Shown here in pieces: positions 46,090-57,528 of a stretch of DNA of 64,000 nt. The translations under genes and the position numbers were made by a program. Numbering within the stretch: the first letter of the stretch is position 1; every line of letters starts with the position of its first letter. This DNA comes from Vicugna pacos. Lineage: Eukaryota > Chordata > Mammalia > Artiodactyla > Camelidae. The notes below the pieces were generated by a model. That model made no database searches, had not been told where the DNA came from, and saw only the letters and a list, made by a program, of their open reading frames with translations. The stretch covers positions 32,226,501 through 32,290,500 of the forward strand of contig NC_132992.1 of NCBI RefSeq assembly GCF_048564905.1, written 5' to 3'.

Positions 46090-46925
46090 ACACAGTTTTT
46101 CTTGTTGTTGAAGTCCACTCAGTTACAGTGTGTCTATCTGTGGTGTACAGCACAGTATCCCAGTCATCCATATACACGCATTTTTTTTCATATTATTTTC
46201 CATTAAAGGTTGTTACAAGATGTTGAACATAGTTCCCTGTGCTATACAAAAGAAACTATTTTCCTTTTTCAGTTTTATTAGGTACAGTTATTAAGGTTTG
46301 ACTGCACATATACATTATACTGCACTTTTTTTAAGTTTATATATATGTACTGACAGAAACTTTTTTAAAATCTATGTTTATATGTAGTGGCTAACATTTG
46401 TAAATCTCAAACTCCCAAATTTATCCCCTCCCACTGCCTTTTCCTTGTAACCATAAGATTGTTTACTAAGTCTGCAAGCCTGTTTCTGTTTGATACATGA
46501 GTTCATAGTGTTCTCTTTTTTTTTTAGATACTGCATATTAGTGATATCATATGGTATTTTTCTTTCTCTTCCTGGATGATTTCACTTAGAATGACAATCT
46601 CCAAGTCCATCCATGTTGCTGAAATTGGCATTATTCTATTCTTTTTTATGGCAGAGTAGTATTCCATTGTATAAATATACCACTGTTTCTTCATCCAGTC
46701 ATCTGTTGATGGGCATTTAGGTTGCTACCATATCTAGCGTACTATCAATAGCCAATATGGAAAACAGTATAGATTCCTGGAAAAAACTGAAGAGTTAGCA
46801 TATGATCCAGCAATCCCACTCCTGGGCATACATCCAGAGAAAACTAATTCAAAACATTCATGCACCCACTGTTGATAACAATGCTATCTACAACAGCCAA
46901 GAGATGGATAACTTTAAAAAAATTT
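46090..46925 (-). mobile_element. L1 3' end with internal 5' inversion (twin priming)
   Basis: 46090-46738 is antisense L1 3' sequence (cactcagttacagtgtgtct, ttgaacatagttccctgtgc, agtagtattccattgtataa). From about 46745 the sequence runs sense as the ORF2 C-terminal part (tatgatccagcaatcccact, ctcctgggcatacatccaga). The opposed orientation with the 5' piece flipped is the pattern of twin-primed L1 insertion. Artiodactyl-type 3' UTR. Confidence 0.8.
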
Positions 46926-47700
46926 GGTTTTCTTCTACACTCAGAACACACCTAACATCAAGGACATGTTTTTATTTGAAACTTAACATCAGCAAAAGTA
47001 GTTGACAAGATATCACAGCTTATTACATCATCCTTTATGATGACTGGAAAATGAATTCCACTTTGCAGCTCATTCCTGTCAGAAGAGTGATGTTTACTGC
47101 TCGGTACTCCTCTAAGTCACGGGTTTCAAAGTCAGCTTTTTCAAGCAGCTACAGATTATTTTAGGGTGATTTTGTCCACATGGCAATGAGAGTGCTCATT
47201 AAATCAAGAACACATCATTTTAAAAGTCTCAATAAAAGACATGTTACCCAGTTTAAAAAGGAGCAAACTATTTAATCAGAATCTTTACAAAAGATATGCA
47301 CTCTACATTAAGAATCAATGAAATATGTCCCATAAGCCAAATCCATCCAGGCATCTATTTCTGTAAATAAAATTTTGTTGGAACATAGCAATTCCCATTT
47401 TTGAAATGTATTATCAGTGGCTTCTTTGATGCTGCAAATGGCAGAGTCTAGTAGTTGCAACACAGACTGGATGGCATGGAAAGCCAAAAATATTTACTGT
47501 TCTACCCATTATGGTAAAAGTTTACAAACCCCTGTTCTACATCATTAGTCATCAGGGAAATTCAAATTAGTACCACAATGAGGTCACTATAACCCATTAT
47601 GTTGGCTAAAAATGAAAAGATAACTATTTCAATTGTTGACAGAAAGGGACAAAAACTGTCTAATTTAGAAACTATTTAGATTCATGTTCTCTTCAGTGTG

Positions 47701-47870
47701 AAGGGCTCTTTTGAGCTGATGTTGATACTATGGGAAGAAAGATGGCCCTATGCAGTGATTCTGCCTGGGGACCAATTTCCCAACAAGGGCTAATCTTCTG
47801 TCTAAGGAAATCATTGGTGCAAGAAGACTCAGTCACTTATTTCATTGCTCTGATTCACGCATGGTTGATG
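47701..47870 (+). pseudogene. Relic of a TRAV16/TRAV8-type V exon (FR3 to CDR3)
   Basis: 47701-47733 parallels the K-G-F-x-A-D-L-N-T-G part of TRAV16 FR3. After an unmatched stretch, 47800-47853 parallels FR3 end (gaagactcagtcacttattt, cattgctctga), in which Cys104 has become isoleucine (tgt to att). The RSS position reads cacgcat, not a usable heptamer. Beyond it, ttctctctatggccaccaag at 47914-47933 matches the TRAV16 downstream flank including its CTCF-like motif. Leader and FR1-FR2 are not found. Sits between TRAV22 and TRAV23/DV6. Confidence 0.6.
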
Positions 47871-47925
47871 AACATGAATTTTTAAGACGCTGTATATAAT
47901 GTTTCAATGTAACTTCTCTCTATGG

Positions 47926-47939
47926 CCACCAAGGGGCAA
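47926..47939 (+). promoter_or_regulatory. CTCF-like motif behind the V relic
   Basis: CCACCAAGGGGCAA, forward; counterpart of the motif at 8001-8014 behind TRAV16. Confidence 0.4.
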
Positions 47940-47959
47940 TGCCGCTTCGAAGAAGACTG

Positions 47960-49140
47960 TGTCCCACACAGATGTAAAATATTCTACAAGTAGCCAGAAA
48001 TTATTCTTTGAAAATCTAACAAGTTACTATCTCCTCCATTGCTTCAATTTACATCTATCAATCATGTAGTCTGAGGAGTGGGTGTGCTGACCATTGTCTC
48101 CTGTTGGACCATGATGATGTTCTCCTTTAGTAGGATTTGAGATGACATCAAATACAGAAACATCACGTTCTCTCTGTCCTTCGGGGAAAAAACGTGCTCC
48201 CTATTTCTTTTAACTTCTATTATTTATAATGCAGATCAGCGCTATTATTAGGGCTGTTTTGGAATTATGCTCAATTTCTACCTCTATATTCTGTTGTATT
48301 AACATGAAAAGCCAAACTGATTCCTCACAGTTTTGTATCTTGCCTATGAGGATGAAGTGTGAAGAAAATGTTAAATGTTTGTTCAAATTCAGAATAAGAA
48401 CTACCAAAATGTTGTATTCCTGAATGTGTTCCTAAGATCTACCAAAAATGTTGTATTCTTGAATTTCTTCATGGCCCCATATCTTCCAAAGTCAGCAGAA
48501 TTTTTCGATCTTCTCCTATCCAGTTGGATATAAAAACTCTTCCAGAACAGATAATTCTAGTACTTCTTAATTTCTTTTCTCCATGTATAGTATTAGAAAT
48601 ATTTCCTTTGCTTGGTATATATATTTTAGAAAAAAATATAAAGAAATTGAAAGTGATTTAATTATAGTTTGTCATTTCTTAGGGTGGAATAAAATCTGGA
48701 CACAGCTGAAAGACTTCTATAAAATTTAAGCTCCCTGAGGAAAAAGAACTATATATTCTCTCTCTTCTGATTCGTGGCCTTAGCTTATAATGGTATATTG
48801 TGCCCCTTGTGTGTCCTCAATGAACTGTAATCAGTGTTTATAATAAAAGAGAAATGCCCCTCTACATGCTGATCTTGTGACTTTGTGGGATTCTGTTTTT
48901 TCCCCGTTGTAAAATAGTGTTACTTCTATTAAGACTTCAAGCTGTTCTGGTGCATTATTTTAATATTCTAGGAGATGGGAAGAAACGGAAGCTGAGGAAT
49001 AGAGGAGGGAAATTTGAAACTGATCTTTACCCATGTGTAAGGATGGGATTTTTGATTCCCAATGAATGTAATTTTCAGCAATTCTAAGTAAGAGCAAAAT
49101 AAGGAAATGCTTGCTTTGAGGAAAATAGTTCTAAGTGAAA
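47960..49140. other. Intergenic region, nothing recognised
   Basis: AT-rich sequence before TRAV23/DV6 with no gene or confidently named repeat. A local near-duplicate of about 25 bp (accaaaatgttgtattcctg and accaaaaatgttgtattctt) occurs at 48402-48465. Confidence 0.5.
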
Positions 49141-49265
49141 GCACTTGTGAGAGGGTGGAGCCTGTTGAAAAAAATTGAAACATGTGAAGTTAAAGTCAGC
49201 TTCCTCGCTGGCTGAGAGGACCAGAGGCCCACCAGCGCTGTCACTGAGCTTTGGTGCCAGGAACA

Positions 49266-49763
49266 ATGGACAAGCTTCTGGGAGCATTATTTTTAATTCT
49301 GTGGCTTCAAGTAAGCTGTGAGTTATGGAAGAGAAACTCTAGGCTATGTCACAAATTTGCAGGAATGAGAAAATGGGGGTGTGGACAAATTCATGCAGGT
49401 AGAAACTTTAAGAATGAATTTGTGGACCTAACAACTTTCTTTTTTATTCAGGGGTGAGTGGACAACAGAATGGAAAAAGTGAGCAACAGCAGGTGAAACA
49501 GAGCCCTCAACCCCTGGTAGTCCACGAAGGAGTAATTTCAGTTCTGAACTGTACTTATGAGAACAGTCTATTTGACTACTTCCCATGGTACCGGCAATAC
49601 CCTGGTCAAGGCCCTGAATTCTTGATAGCCAAAAGTTCAGGTGGGAATAAAAAGGAAGATGGAAGATTCACAGTTTCCTCCAATAAAAGGGCCAAACACT
49701 TCTCATTGCACATCAAGGACTCCCAGCCTGGAGATGCAGCCACCTACTTCTGTGCCGCAAGTG
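49266..49763 (+). CDS. TRAV23/DV6: TRAV23/DV6-like V gene
   Basis: Leader exon 49266-49317 ([17 protein letters not shown], matching human TRAV23/DV6) ends at GTGAGT. A cryptic GTAAGC lies seven bases earlier. Intron 49318-49451, V exon 49452-49763. The mature chain starts [20 protein letters not shown], with the long N-terminal extension typical of this gene. Cys23 ([15 protein letters not shown]), Trp41 ([16 protein letters not shown]), [22 protein letters not shown] and [11 protein letters not shown] are present. In human this segment can join either TRAJ or TRDD/TRDJ. Frame, splice sites and RSS are good, so likely functional. Confidence 0.94.
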
Positions 49764-49802
49764 CACAGAGCTCCCCAGGCACCTGCAGCCTGTACCCAAA
49801 CC
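49764..49802 (+). promoter_or_regulatory. V-RSS of TRAV23/DV6
   Basis: Heptamer CACAGAG (49764-49770), 23-bp spacer, nonamer ACCCAAACC (49794-49802). Confidence 0.93.
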
Positions 49803-49848
49803 TGCAGCCGGGACTCCAGCCAAATCCTGATGTGTAGATGAAATATTC

Positions 49849-49880
49849 ACACACACAGACACACACACACACACACACAT
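49849..49880. repeat. (CA)n microsatellite
   Basis: CA repeat about 50 bp downstream of the TRAV23/DV6 nonamer. Confidence 0.9.
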
Positions 49881-50259
49881 ACTCTGTTAGTCCATAAAAC
49901 TGTCCTAGTACATTTTAAATAACTGAAGTTATGCAGAATTTCTACATTGACCAAAAGTGAAATTGATTTAGAACATCAATCACAAAAAATTCTCTCTAGA
50001 AACTCCCAAATACTTAGAATTTAGACACTAAGTTTTAAAATAACCCATTAATTAAAGAAGCAATTTCAATGGCTATTAGAAAATATTTACAAAGAAGATA
50101 TAGTGAGAACACACACAAATAAGTATATACGAGACACAGCTAAAATAGTAGATAAAAGCAAATTTATCTTTTAAATACTTATATTATTATCAAAGAAAAA
50201 AGGTTGCACAAAAATTATCTAATCTTTCAATAAAAGAAGATAGAAAAAGAAGAACAAAT

Positions 50260-52400
50260 TAAACCCAACATAATCTAAAAGAAAGAAAAAAATTAAAAAT
50301 TCAAATTGGTGACCCTAAAGCATACTGTAGAGATAATCATGAAATACAAAGTTAATTATTTTAAAATGATGAATAACATTGATAAACTTCTGGCTAGACT
50401 TATCAACGGAGTTATCAATGGAAAAAAAGAGAGGAAATACAAAATATAAATAGGAGGAACGAAAAAGAAAACCACATACCAATGCTGTAATGCTAGAAGG
50501 ATAATGAAGGAATATTATTAACAATTTTATTCCACTGAATAAGAATACAGAAGTAGACCCACAGAAGTAAGGAAAACTGATTTTTTGACAAGGTGGAAAG
50601 ACAATTCAATGAAGGAAAGGTAGTCAGATCAGCAAATGATTTTGCAACAAGTGGATATTCATACGCAAATAACTGAAATTTGACCTAAATCTAACACTTG
50701 TTAGAAAATTGGAGGACAGTCTCAAAATGGATCATGCATCCAAGTGTAAAATGTAAAACTGTTAATCTTTTAGGAAAAAGCCTAAGAAAAATTTTAAGAC
50801 CTAGCGCTAGACAAAATGGTTTTAGACATGATACCAAATGCACACTCCATTAAAAAATAAATAAATTAGACTTCATCAAAATTAAAAATGTTTGCTCCGT
50901 GAAAGACACTATTAAGACAGTAAAAAAGACAAACTACAGATTGGCAGGAAATATTTGTAAAACATATGTTTATCAAAGGTCTGGTATTCAGAATATAGTG
51001 AATTCTCTAAACTCAGCAGGAAGAAACAGACAAGCCAGGTATAAAATGAACAGAAGACTCACACAGACACTTCACCAAAGAAGATGCGTGATAGGGAAAT
51101 AAGCCTATAACTAAGTTGTATAAACAAGAGTTCAACATCATTAACCACTAAAGAAGCGCAAATCAAAGCCACAGCGAGCCACTCCACATCTATCAGAATG
51201 GCTAAAATAAAACATACTGACAATGCCAAGTTCTGGCAAGGATGCAGGAAATTGAATCACTCATACATTGCAGGTGGGTGAGTGGTCCAGTCATTCTGGA
51301 AAACAGTTCAACAGTTTCACATTAAGTTAAACATTCACTTAACTTACGGCCCAGCAATCACACTTCTGGGTATTTATATGTGAAGAATGAAAAACTTCTG
51401 ATCACACAGAGATCTGTACATGAAAATTCATGGTAGCTATATTTGTGATGGCCCCACTGGAAGCCACCCAGATATTTTGCATTTGATAAATGGATAAATA
51501 TACTTTAGAGCATGCATACAATGACATATTACTTGTAGATCTTCCTCAACTTATGATGGAGTTAGATCCCAATAAACCATTGTAAGTTGAAAATATCGTA
51601 AGTCAAAAATGCATTTAATACACAAACTTAGGCAACATCACAGTTTAGCCTAGCCTGGCCTCCTTTAAATGTGCTCAACACTTACATTATCCTCCTATTG
51701 AGAAAAATCATCTAACACAAGGTCTATTTTATACTAAAGTGTTGAAAATCTCATGTAATTTATTGGGCACTGTGCTGAAAGTGAAGAACAGAATGGTTGA
51801 GTGGGTACAGAATGGTTCTGAGTGTACCATGCATTGTTTCACCCTGGCGATCCCAGGGATGGCTGGGAGCTCAGCTTGGTGTTCCTGCCCATCACCAGCA
51901 GAGAATATCACACTGCATGTCGCTAGCTTGGAAAAGATCAAAATCCAGAATCAAAGTTGGTGTCTACAGAATGCACATGGCTTTCTGACCATAATCATAA
52001 GTTGAGGAATCACAAGTCTGTAGTGACTAAAAGGAACACACTATTGCCACATGCGGTAAACTAGGCGGATCCCAAGGGTGTTGTGCTGAGTGGAAAAGTC
52101 ACACTCAGGAGGCTACATAGTGTGTGATTGCACTCATTGGATTACTATGATTCCATACATAATGTGCGATGTTACCCATACAACATTCTCAAAAGGGAAA
52201 AATGTAGAGGCAAAAAAGCAATCAGTTGTTTCCAGGAGTTTGCAGGGGTTGCAGGGGTGGGGAGTGTGTGAAAAGTCAAGTTTTTAGGGTGATGGAGTAG
52301 TTCAGTATCTTAGTAGTGGTGGTCATCAGAACCCATACATGTGATAAAATTTCATAAAGCTATAAATCAAAAAAAGAGTGTATATAAAAATCGACATATC
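50260..52400 (+). mobile_element. L1 ORF2 3' fragment, sense, interrupted by a DNA transposon
   Basis: Old L1 ORF2 sequence: ttagacttcatcaaaattaa, gattggcaggaaatatttgt, aattctctaaactcagcagg, catctatcagaatggctaaa, ctggaaaacagttcaacagt. Resumes after 52022 (gtgattgcactcattggatt). No long frame remains. Interrupted at 51537-52022. Confidence 0.8.
51537..52022 (+). mobile_element. Tigger-type DNA transposon fragment (copy 2), nested in L1
   Basis: Begins cttcctcaacttatgatgga and ends ccataatcataagttgagga, i.e. inverted ends (cctcaacttatgat / atcataagttgagg). Internal blocks (gtaagttgaaaatatcgtaa, atctaacacaaggtctattt) match 35053-35290. About 486 bp, a non-autonomous deletion form with no transposase frame. 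Confidence 0.75.
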
Positions 52401-52444
52401 AGAGTAGGATTATTTTAATAATATTTTATCAATATCAATTTTTC

Positions 52445-52515
52445 CAGCATATATATATATGTATATATATATATAAAACACATGTATAATTATTACATAT
52501 AAATATATGTGTTAC
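52445..52515. repeat. AT-rich simple repeat
   Basis: (TA)n with ATAT/ACAC variants. Confidence 0.85.
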
Positions 52516-52519
52516 ACAT

Positions 52520-53700
52520 AGAACATCACGCTTCTCCCCAGGCTGTTGAGGGCACTCCTGGTCTAGTCTCCTCTGCTTGGTTACAAATAATTTGACACCA
52601 GGGCATCAGCTGCATGTCAGGACTCAGAGATGAAATGGGCCAGAAGAGGAGACGTCTCAACTAAATACCAACTCTCTTCCAACATTCACGATTTATTTTG
52701 ACCTTAAAAGCAAAGAACAGGCACTTTTTTAGACACTCTGTCTGTACTTTCTCTTCTAGTTGTTTGTTTGCCTTTGGTCCTTTATATTAATCTATCCATT
52801 AAAACAATGAAACCACATGGAAGGTTGACAGCTACATTCTACATGACATGTAACATAAAAACTTCAGTCCCCAGCTCTGTGCTGTTGACACAGTGTTTGC
52901 AGACCGTAGTACCACATTCTGCAGGAGTGTGTTATAGCACTGGGTCACAGAAAGATCTGACATGCTTCTTGACTTTATTTTACAAAGAGAAAAATTACCA
53001 GTCACTAACAAGTGAGACTGAACACTTTGGAGCAATGGGATAGAAAATGTGACTTTAGGACAACTCTTGTACACATGATCTAGTAAGTACAGTTCTGCTT
53101 GTGGAGGGAACAGGACTGAAAAGCCTGAAACGCTTCAAAATCTGACAAGTAAGACACAATGTCAGGTTTCAAAAGAAGCAAGATGTTATTCTTGTTAGAA
53201 GTTTACAAAACCCAAGCAACTGAATAGATTCTGAAAGTCAGAAGGACCGTTTTTTTTTTTTGTCACTTGATGTTAAAGTAACTTTATTTAATGAAAAACC
53301 TAAGTAGAGCCCTAGAACCAAGTAAGGAAGGAAGAGATATGTTAATTATTTGGGATAAGATTGCCTTTCACAAAGAAGGCAAAGGTCTGTGAGTTTTTCA
53401 AAAGAGTCGTTAGATTCTGGATGGAGAAAAGTAAGTGTAAGTTAAATAAATCACCTGGAAGTAGACTGCAAGAAGAGTTCAGATGCTAGACTAAATTCTG
53501 CTTCAAACAGGCTGGCAAAATTATTCTGCTGAGAAATGATCAATGTATATCAACTTGTTTAATCTGCAGTTCCCCTCAGCTCAAACCTTTAATACAAACT
53601 GCTTTTCCCATGCCCCTTTTCAGGTACTGCCTAACTTAATGACCGGGGAAAGACAAGTAGACAAAGTGAAGGTTTGTGGTGAGCCACGTTATTCCCTCTG
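52520..53700. other. Intergenic region, nothing recognised
   Basis: No gene or named repeat seen between the L1 block and the TRDV1 promoter region. Confidence 0.5.
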
Positions 53701-53707
53701 TGCGCAC

Positions 53708-53721
53708 AGACCACGTGGTCT
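53708..53721. promoter_or_regulatory. Perfect 14-bp palindrome with E-box in the TRDV1 upstream region
   Basis: AGACCACGTGGTCT, centred on CACGTG, about 145 bp upstream of the TRDV1 start codon. E-box factors such as USF/E proteins are candidate binders by motif only; ACCACG/CGTGGT also resembles weak RUNX half-sites. Confidence 0.4.
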
Positions 53722-53865
53722 ATGAACAGCACACACCCTCCTTCCTGTTTGGGGGAGGCACATCGGAACCCAGGTACCATGTGCATGTGCTGACAGGGAC
53801 TCATTGACACAGAGCTCTCGGCTCAGGCAGAACTAAACACATCTGTGCAGCGGAGCCCATGCCTC

Positions 53866-54417
53866 ATGCCGCTCTCCAGCCTTCTTGGGGTCTTCCTGGC
53901 CCTCATCTTCTCGGGTAAGGATGCTTCCAAACATGGGTGGGAATGTTCAGGGTGAAAGGATTGCACGTGGTACCTCACAGGGACTTGGGGAGGAAAGGAA
54001 GATTGGAGAAAAGCAAGCAGATTGTGATGCAATTTGGCTTTTCTTTGGGACCTAAATTAGTCTCATTCCTACATTATTCTATTCACTACTTCAGCTCTGT
54101 TTTCTGATTTTTCCCACAGGATCAGGAGTGGCCCAGACAGTTACTCAAGACCAGCCAGCCGTGTCCTCTCACGTGGGGGAGACAGTCACCCTGAACTGTC
54201 GGTATGAAACAACTTATAGCACATACTATATTTTTTGGTACAAGCAGCCTCCGAGCGGAGAGATGACTTTCCTTATTCGTCAGGATTATAATCGCGGGAA
54301 TGCCAAGAGTGGCCGGTACTCTGTAAACTTCAGGAAAGGAGAAAAATCCCTCAGCCTCACCATCTCAAACTTACAGCTGGAGGATTCTGCAAAGTACTTC
54401 TGTGCTCTCTGGGACAG
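53866..54417 (+). CDS. TRDV1: TRDV1-like T-cell receptor delta V gene
   Basis: Leader exon 53866-53914 ([17 protein letters not shown]) ends at GTAAGG. An ATG eight bases earlier is in another frame and gives no leader. Intron 53915-54119, V exon 54120-54417. Mature [15 protein letters not shown]. Cys23 (LNCRYET), [43 protein letters not shown] and the diagnostic [14 protein letters not shown] follow human TRDV1. Its place between TRAV23/DV6 and TRAV24 also matches human. The RSS is the best in the window. Likely functional, used in gamma-delta T cells with D/J delta segments to the right of the window. Confidence 0.94.
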
Positions 54418-54456
54418 CACAGTGCTTGAAGTAATAGGACAAGCTGAACAAAAACC
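54418..54456 (+). promoter_or_regulatory. V-RSS of TRDV1, full consensus
   Basis: Heptamer CACAGTG (54418-54424), 23-bp spacer, nonamer ACAAAAACC (54448-54456). Both elements match the textbook consensus exactly. Confidence 0.97.
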
Positions 54457-55133
54457 CCAGAGCGCAATAAGAGAGAGCTCCCTGCTGCAGGAGCCAAGCC
54501 AAGATGCACACCTGTAGCCCCCAGACAAGACATGGCAGCCCTGTGGGTGTGTGGTCTGCGGTCCGGATCAGAAGACTGAATTCTAAATAAAAGCTCCTTT
54601 TATGTCACTTGAGAACAGGTGTCCAGAGGAACTTTCTACTAATACATTCTCAGTTTTGAATGTTCAACTTCAAAGCAATCATACAGAATATGTGTAAAGT
54701 TGTCTAAACTTGAAAAACTTGCCTCATAATAATTTAAAGCAGCAAGTTCACTTGAATATGCTCATATCACAACCCTGGGTGTGGTAAACTAGAATCATCA
54801 TGAAAATCACTTCCTTAATCCTTTCCTCTTAAGCTTTGTGTCAGTTAGGGCACAATTAGAGAAGCAGAACCTCATAGAATGAAGGTTTAGCTGTAAGAAT
54901 AAGAACTCAGGCAATTCCTAGAGCTGGTGGAGGAGTCTACATAAAGCTGTAATCTTTGCATCTGGTGTTGAGCGTGAATTCACTGAAGTTAACTAGAGTG
55001 AAATTTGTGAAGGAAAGTTGGATGTGGACAAATGCATGGACAAGCTGATGCTTGTAAGGACGCACTAGGACCAGTGAAGACAAGGGGAACACTAAAGCTG
55101 CCTGTCTCTCACCTCCTTCTGTCTCACAATAGT

Positions 55134-55180
55134 GGGTGTCCTTCAGGAGCAGTGGGTGTCCTTCAGGAGCAGTGGGTGTC
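55134..55180 (+). repeat. 20-bp tandem repeat, about 2.3 copies
   Basis: Unit GTGGGTGTCCTTCAGGAGCA repeated head to tail. Confidence 0.9.
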
Positions 55181-56819
55181 ATTTGCCATCATGCTACACG
55201 CACACTTGGTCCAAGACAAAGAGAAGATGAGGAGGAGATGTGGTGGGAGGTGGAGGAGTTGTGAGTCAACAAGCTGGGCTAACCCACCAGCAGCAACACG
55301 TGTGAGCTTCCACAGTGCCTGGGGCCCTGCCCCAGCCAGCAAGACATGAAAAATATGGCTGCTTCACGACAAGTACCTTCTAAACCTTGCACAAGTCTCT
55401 TTCATGGCCAATCCTAACCCAGGACAAAACAGGGAAGCAAATTCTGGGAAATATATTTCCGGATAGTTAGATTGAGATAGAACAAAGCTACTGCAGTAGC
55501 CTCCTTGTTAACCGGCCATCATTCTGTACCTTTTTTTTAACAGCACTACTTTCAAATAAAGACAGCAGCAAAACTATGCTTCCTGCTAATATGGTGCAGG
55601 TAATCCTCATTCAACCAAAAACAAGCTAACCATCTCCTGCAAGGTGTATGCCAAGTTCATTTTTATCTGTTTTTGGGTGATGCTCTTTGCTGTTTTCGCT
55701 GGGTCACACTCTCCCATGGAAACCTATTTCTTATCTCCTGAGATTTAATGAGATGAAAGCCTGATGTATGTTAGCACAGCTTATTACAAGCAGGCAAATG
55801 GGAGATGAGAGTTTAAAAACGTTAATGTGTACATAAATACACTGATATCAAAACGAAAAAGAAAATTTGACAGCTATCATATTTCTTGTTTGTGCAAATG
55901 GCTACGTGATTGTGGCTGGTATTTATAACGACCTCTTCCGTTACCCATTCTGAACGCTCTGATCGTAAGCAAGCAGCTCCACTCACTGCGATGCTTGGCT
56001 TTCTATGAAACAAGCTGCTTGTTCAGGAGCGATGGTAAGTGGAATGCAGTCAAGTGGAATAAGGAATTCTGTAAGTCCCCCACTGTGGATTCGGCAGAAG
56101 TTTGCAGGGCATCAAAGGCAAATCTGAGGGTCTATGTAAGTGGAAATAATCTTGCCAGTACTCAGGGAAAATTGGTGTATTGTATCCTGGAAAACATCAT
56201 TAAGAATGATACTGACTTCTCATCCTGAGCAACAGAAGTCACCAGGGGAATTTCTCAAGTGCTTAGAGACAACAAACAAACAAAACTTTCAAGTTGGCTT
56301 CTTATGAACATGAAGGTATATTTTACAATTGTCTTTATCAAAAATCACTGTGAAAGGGTGGAAAGCCAATGCACAGTTAGGTAAATTATATTTCAACCTA
56401 CATTTCTGAAAGAGAATTCTAATGCAGAATATATTAAAAACTCATACACATCAATAAGAAAGGGAAACATTGAAGGAGAATGGCAAAATCTTGAAATGCA
56501 CTTCAGAAATATGATATCCAATAGCTAATAAACACACAGAACCCTTACTATTATCCTTCATCAGGGGAAGGAAAGTAAAACCTCAACTGAGCGCTTCGTC
56601 TGTGTCCTCTCCGCAGCCCGACTGCATCAGTGCAGCTGAGAGAGTGTGAGTGGAAGCGAATAGGAAAAAGTAATGAGTGTCTCCAGGAAAATAAGTCATT
56701 AGTAAGTAAATTTCCGAGAAGCTTCCATCATTGAACTGATGTGGAGGAAAGAGCAACTAGTAACAGGTCACAGACCTGGACACTGAAGGAAAGGCAGGCT
56801 TTCTTAGAAACAAGAAAGC

Positions 56820-56970
56820 TGATATTTATTGAGCTCATTATCTGTCAGGCACTGTAGTTCGCATTTCAGATTCATTATCTACTTTAAATATCACAAAGTT
56901 TATGAGATAGGTTTTATTGTTCCTATTGTTGCATCTTTGAGAAATGAGACATAACGTTCCTCACTTTGAA
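56820..56970 (+). repeat. MIR-family SINE fragment
   Basis: tatttattgagctcattatc, tgtcaggcactgtagttcgc, gagataggttttattgttcc follow the MIR consensus order. Confidence 0.65.
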
Positions 56971-57299
56971 AAGCATCTCTAACTGTTACTGTCAACCAGA
57001 ATGTAACCTCTTAATGGGCTCCTAGAGTATAAGATTTGCATATGGAAAAGCAATTCACCCCAGGACAGGGTGGTTGGGATGTCTCAGTGATGGTGACATT
57101 ACTGGTTTAAACTGGAACCCAAAGGGAACTAGGAAAGAGGATGCCAAACCTGGGTACCAATTGCCCCAGGATCAATAGATGAGGAAATCATCCACTACCC
57201 AGTTGAAGCGCTGAAGGCTTAGGAAGATTCTCACATGGCGGTGTGCTGGGGAAAGAAGGGGCTACAGGGAAGAATGAGATGTTGTTCCTTAAACACTCC

Positions 57300-57475
57300 A
57301 CCCATGTTTCTTTATGAATACCTGTGCTCCTTGCCTTTGCCCTTCCTCCTGCAATGCTACCCCCTCAAACATCCATATGCTGTACCTCTCACTCCCTTTA
57401 TGTCTTTGCTCAGATGTCACCCCTTTATGAATGCTCTCTCTAAATCTTTCTATTTTCCTTTTTTGAGAATCAGGC
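57300..57475 (+). mobile_element. L2 LINE fragment
   Basis: cccttcctcctgcaatgcta and tttgctcagatgtcaccc resemble the L2 3' part. Confidence 0.45.
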
Positions 57476-57514
57476 TCTACCACTTTGCATGTATGAAGAA
57501 TGAAAGCTGAAGCA

Positions 57515-57528
57515 CTGCCACCTGGTGT
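57515..57528 (-). promoter_or_regulatory. CTCF-like motif, reverse orientation
   Basis: The + strand reads CTGCCACCTGGTGT, whose complement ACACCAGGTGGCAG is a strong CTCF-type core. It points opposite to the V-promoter motifs and lies between TRDV1 and TRAV24. Confidence 0.5.
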
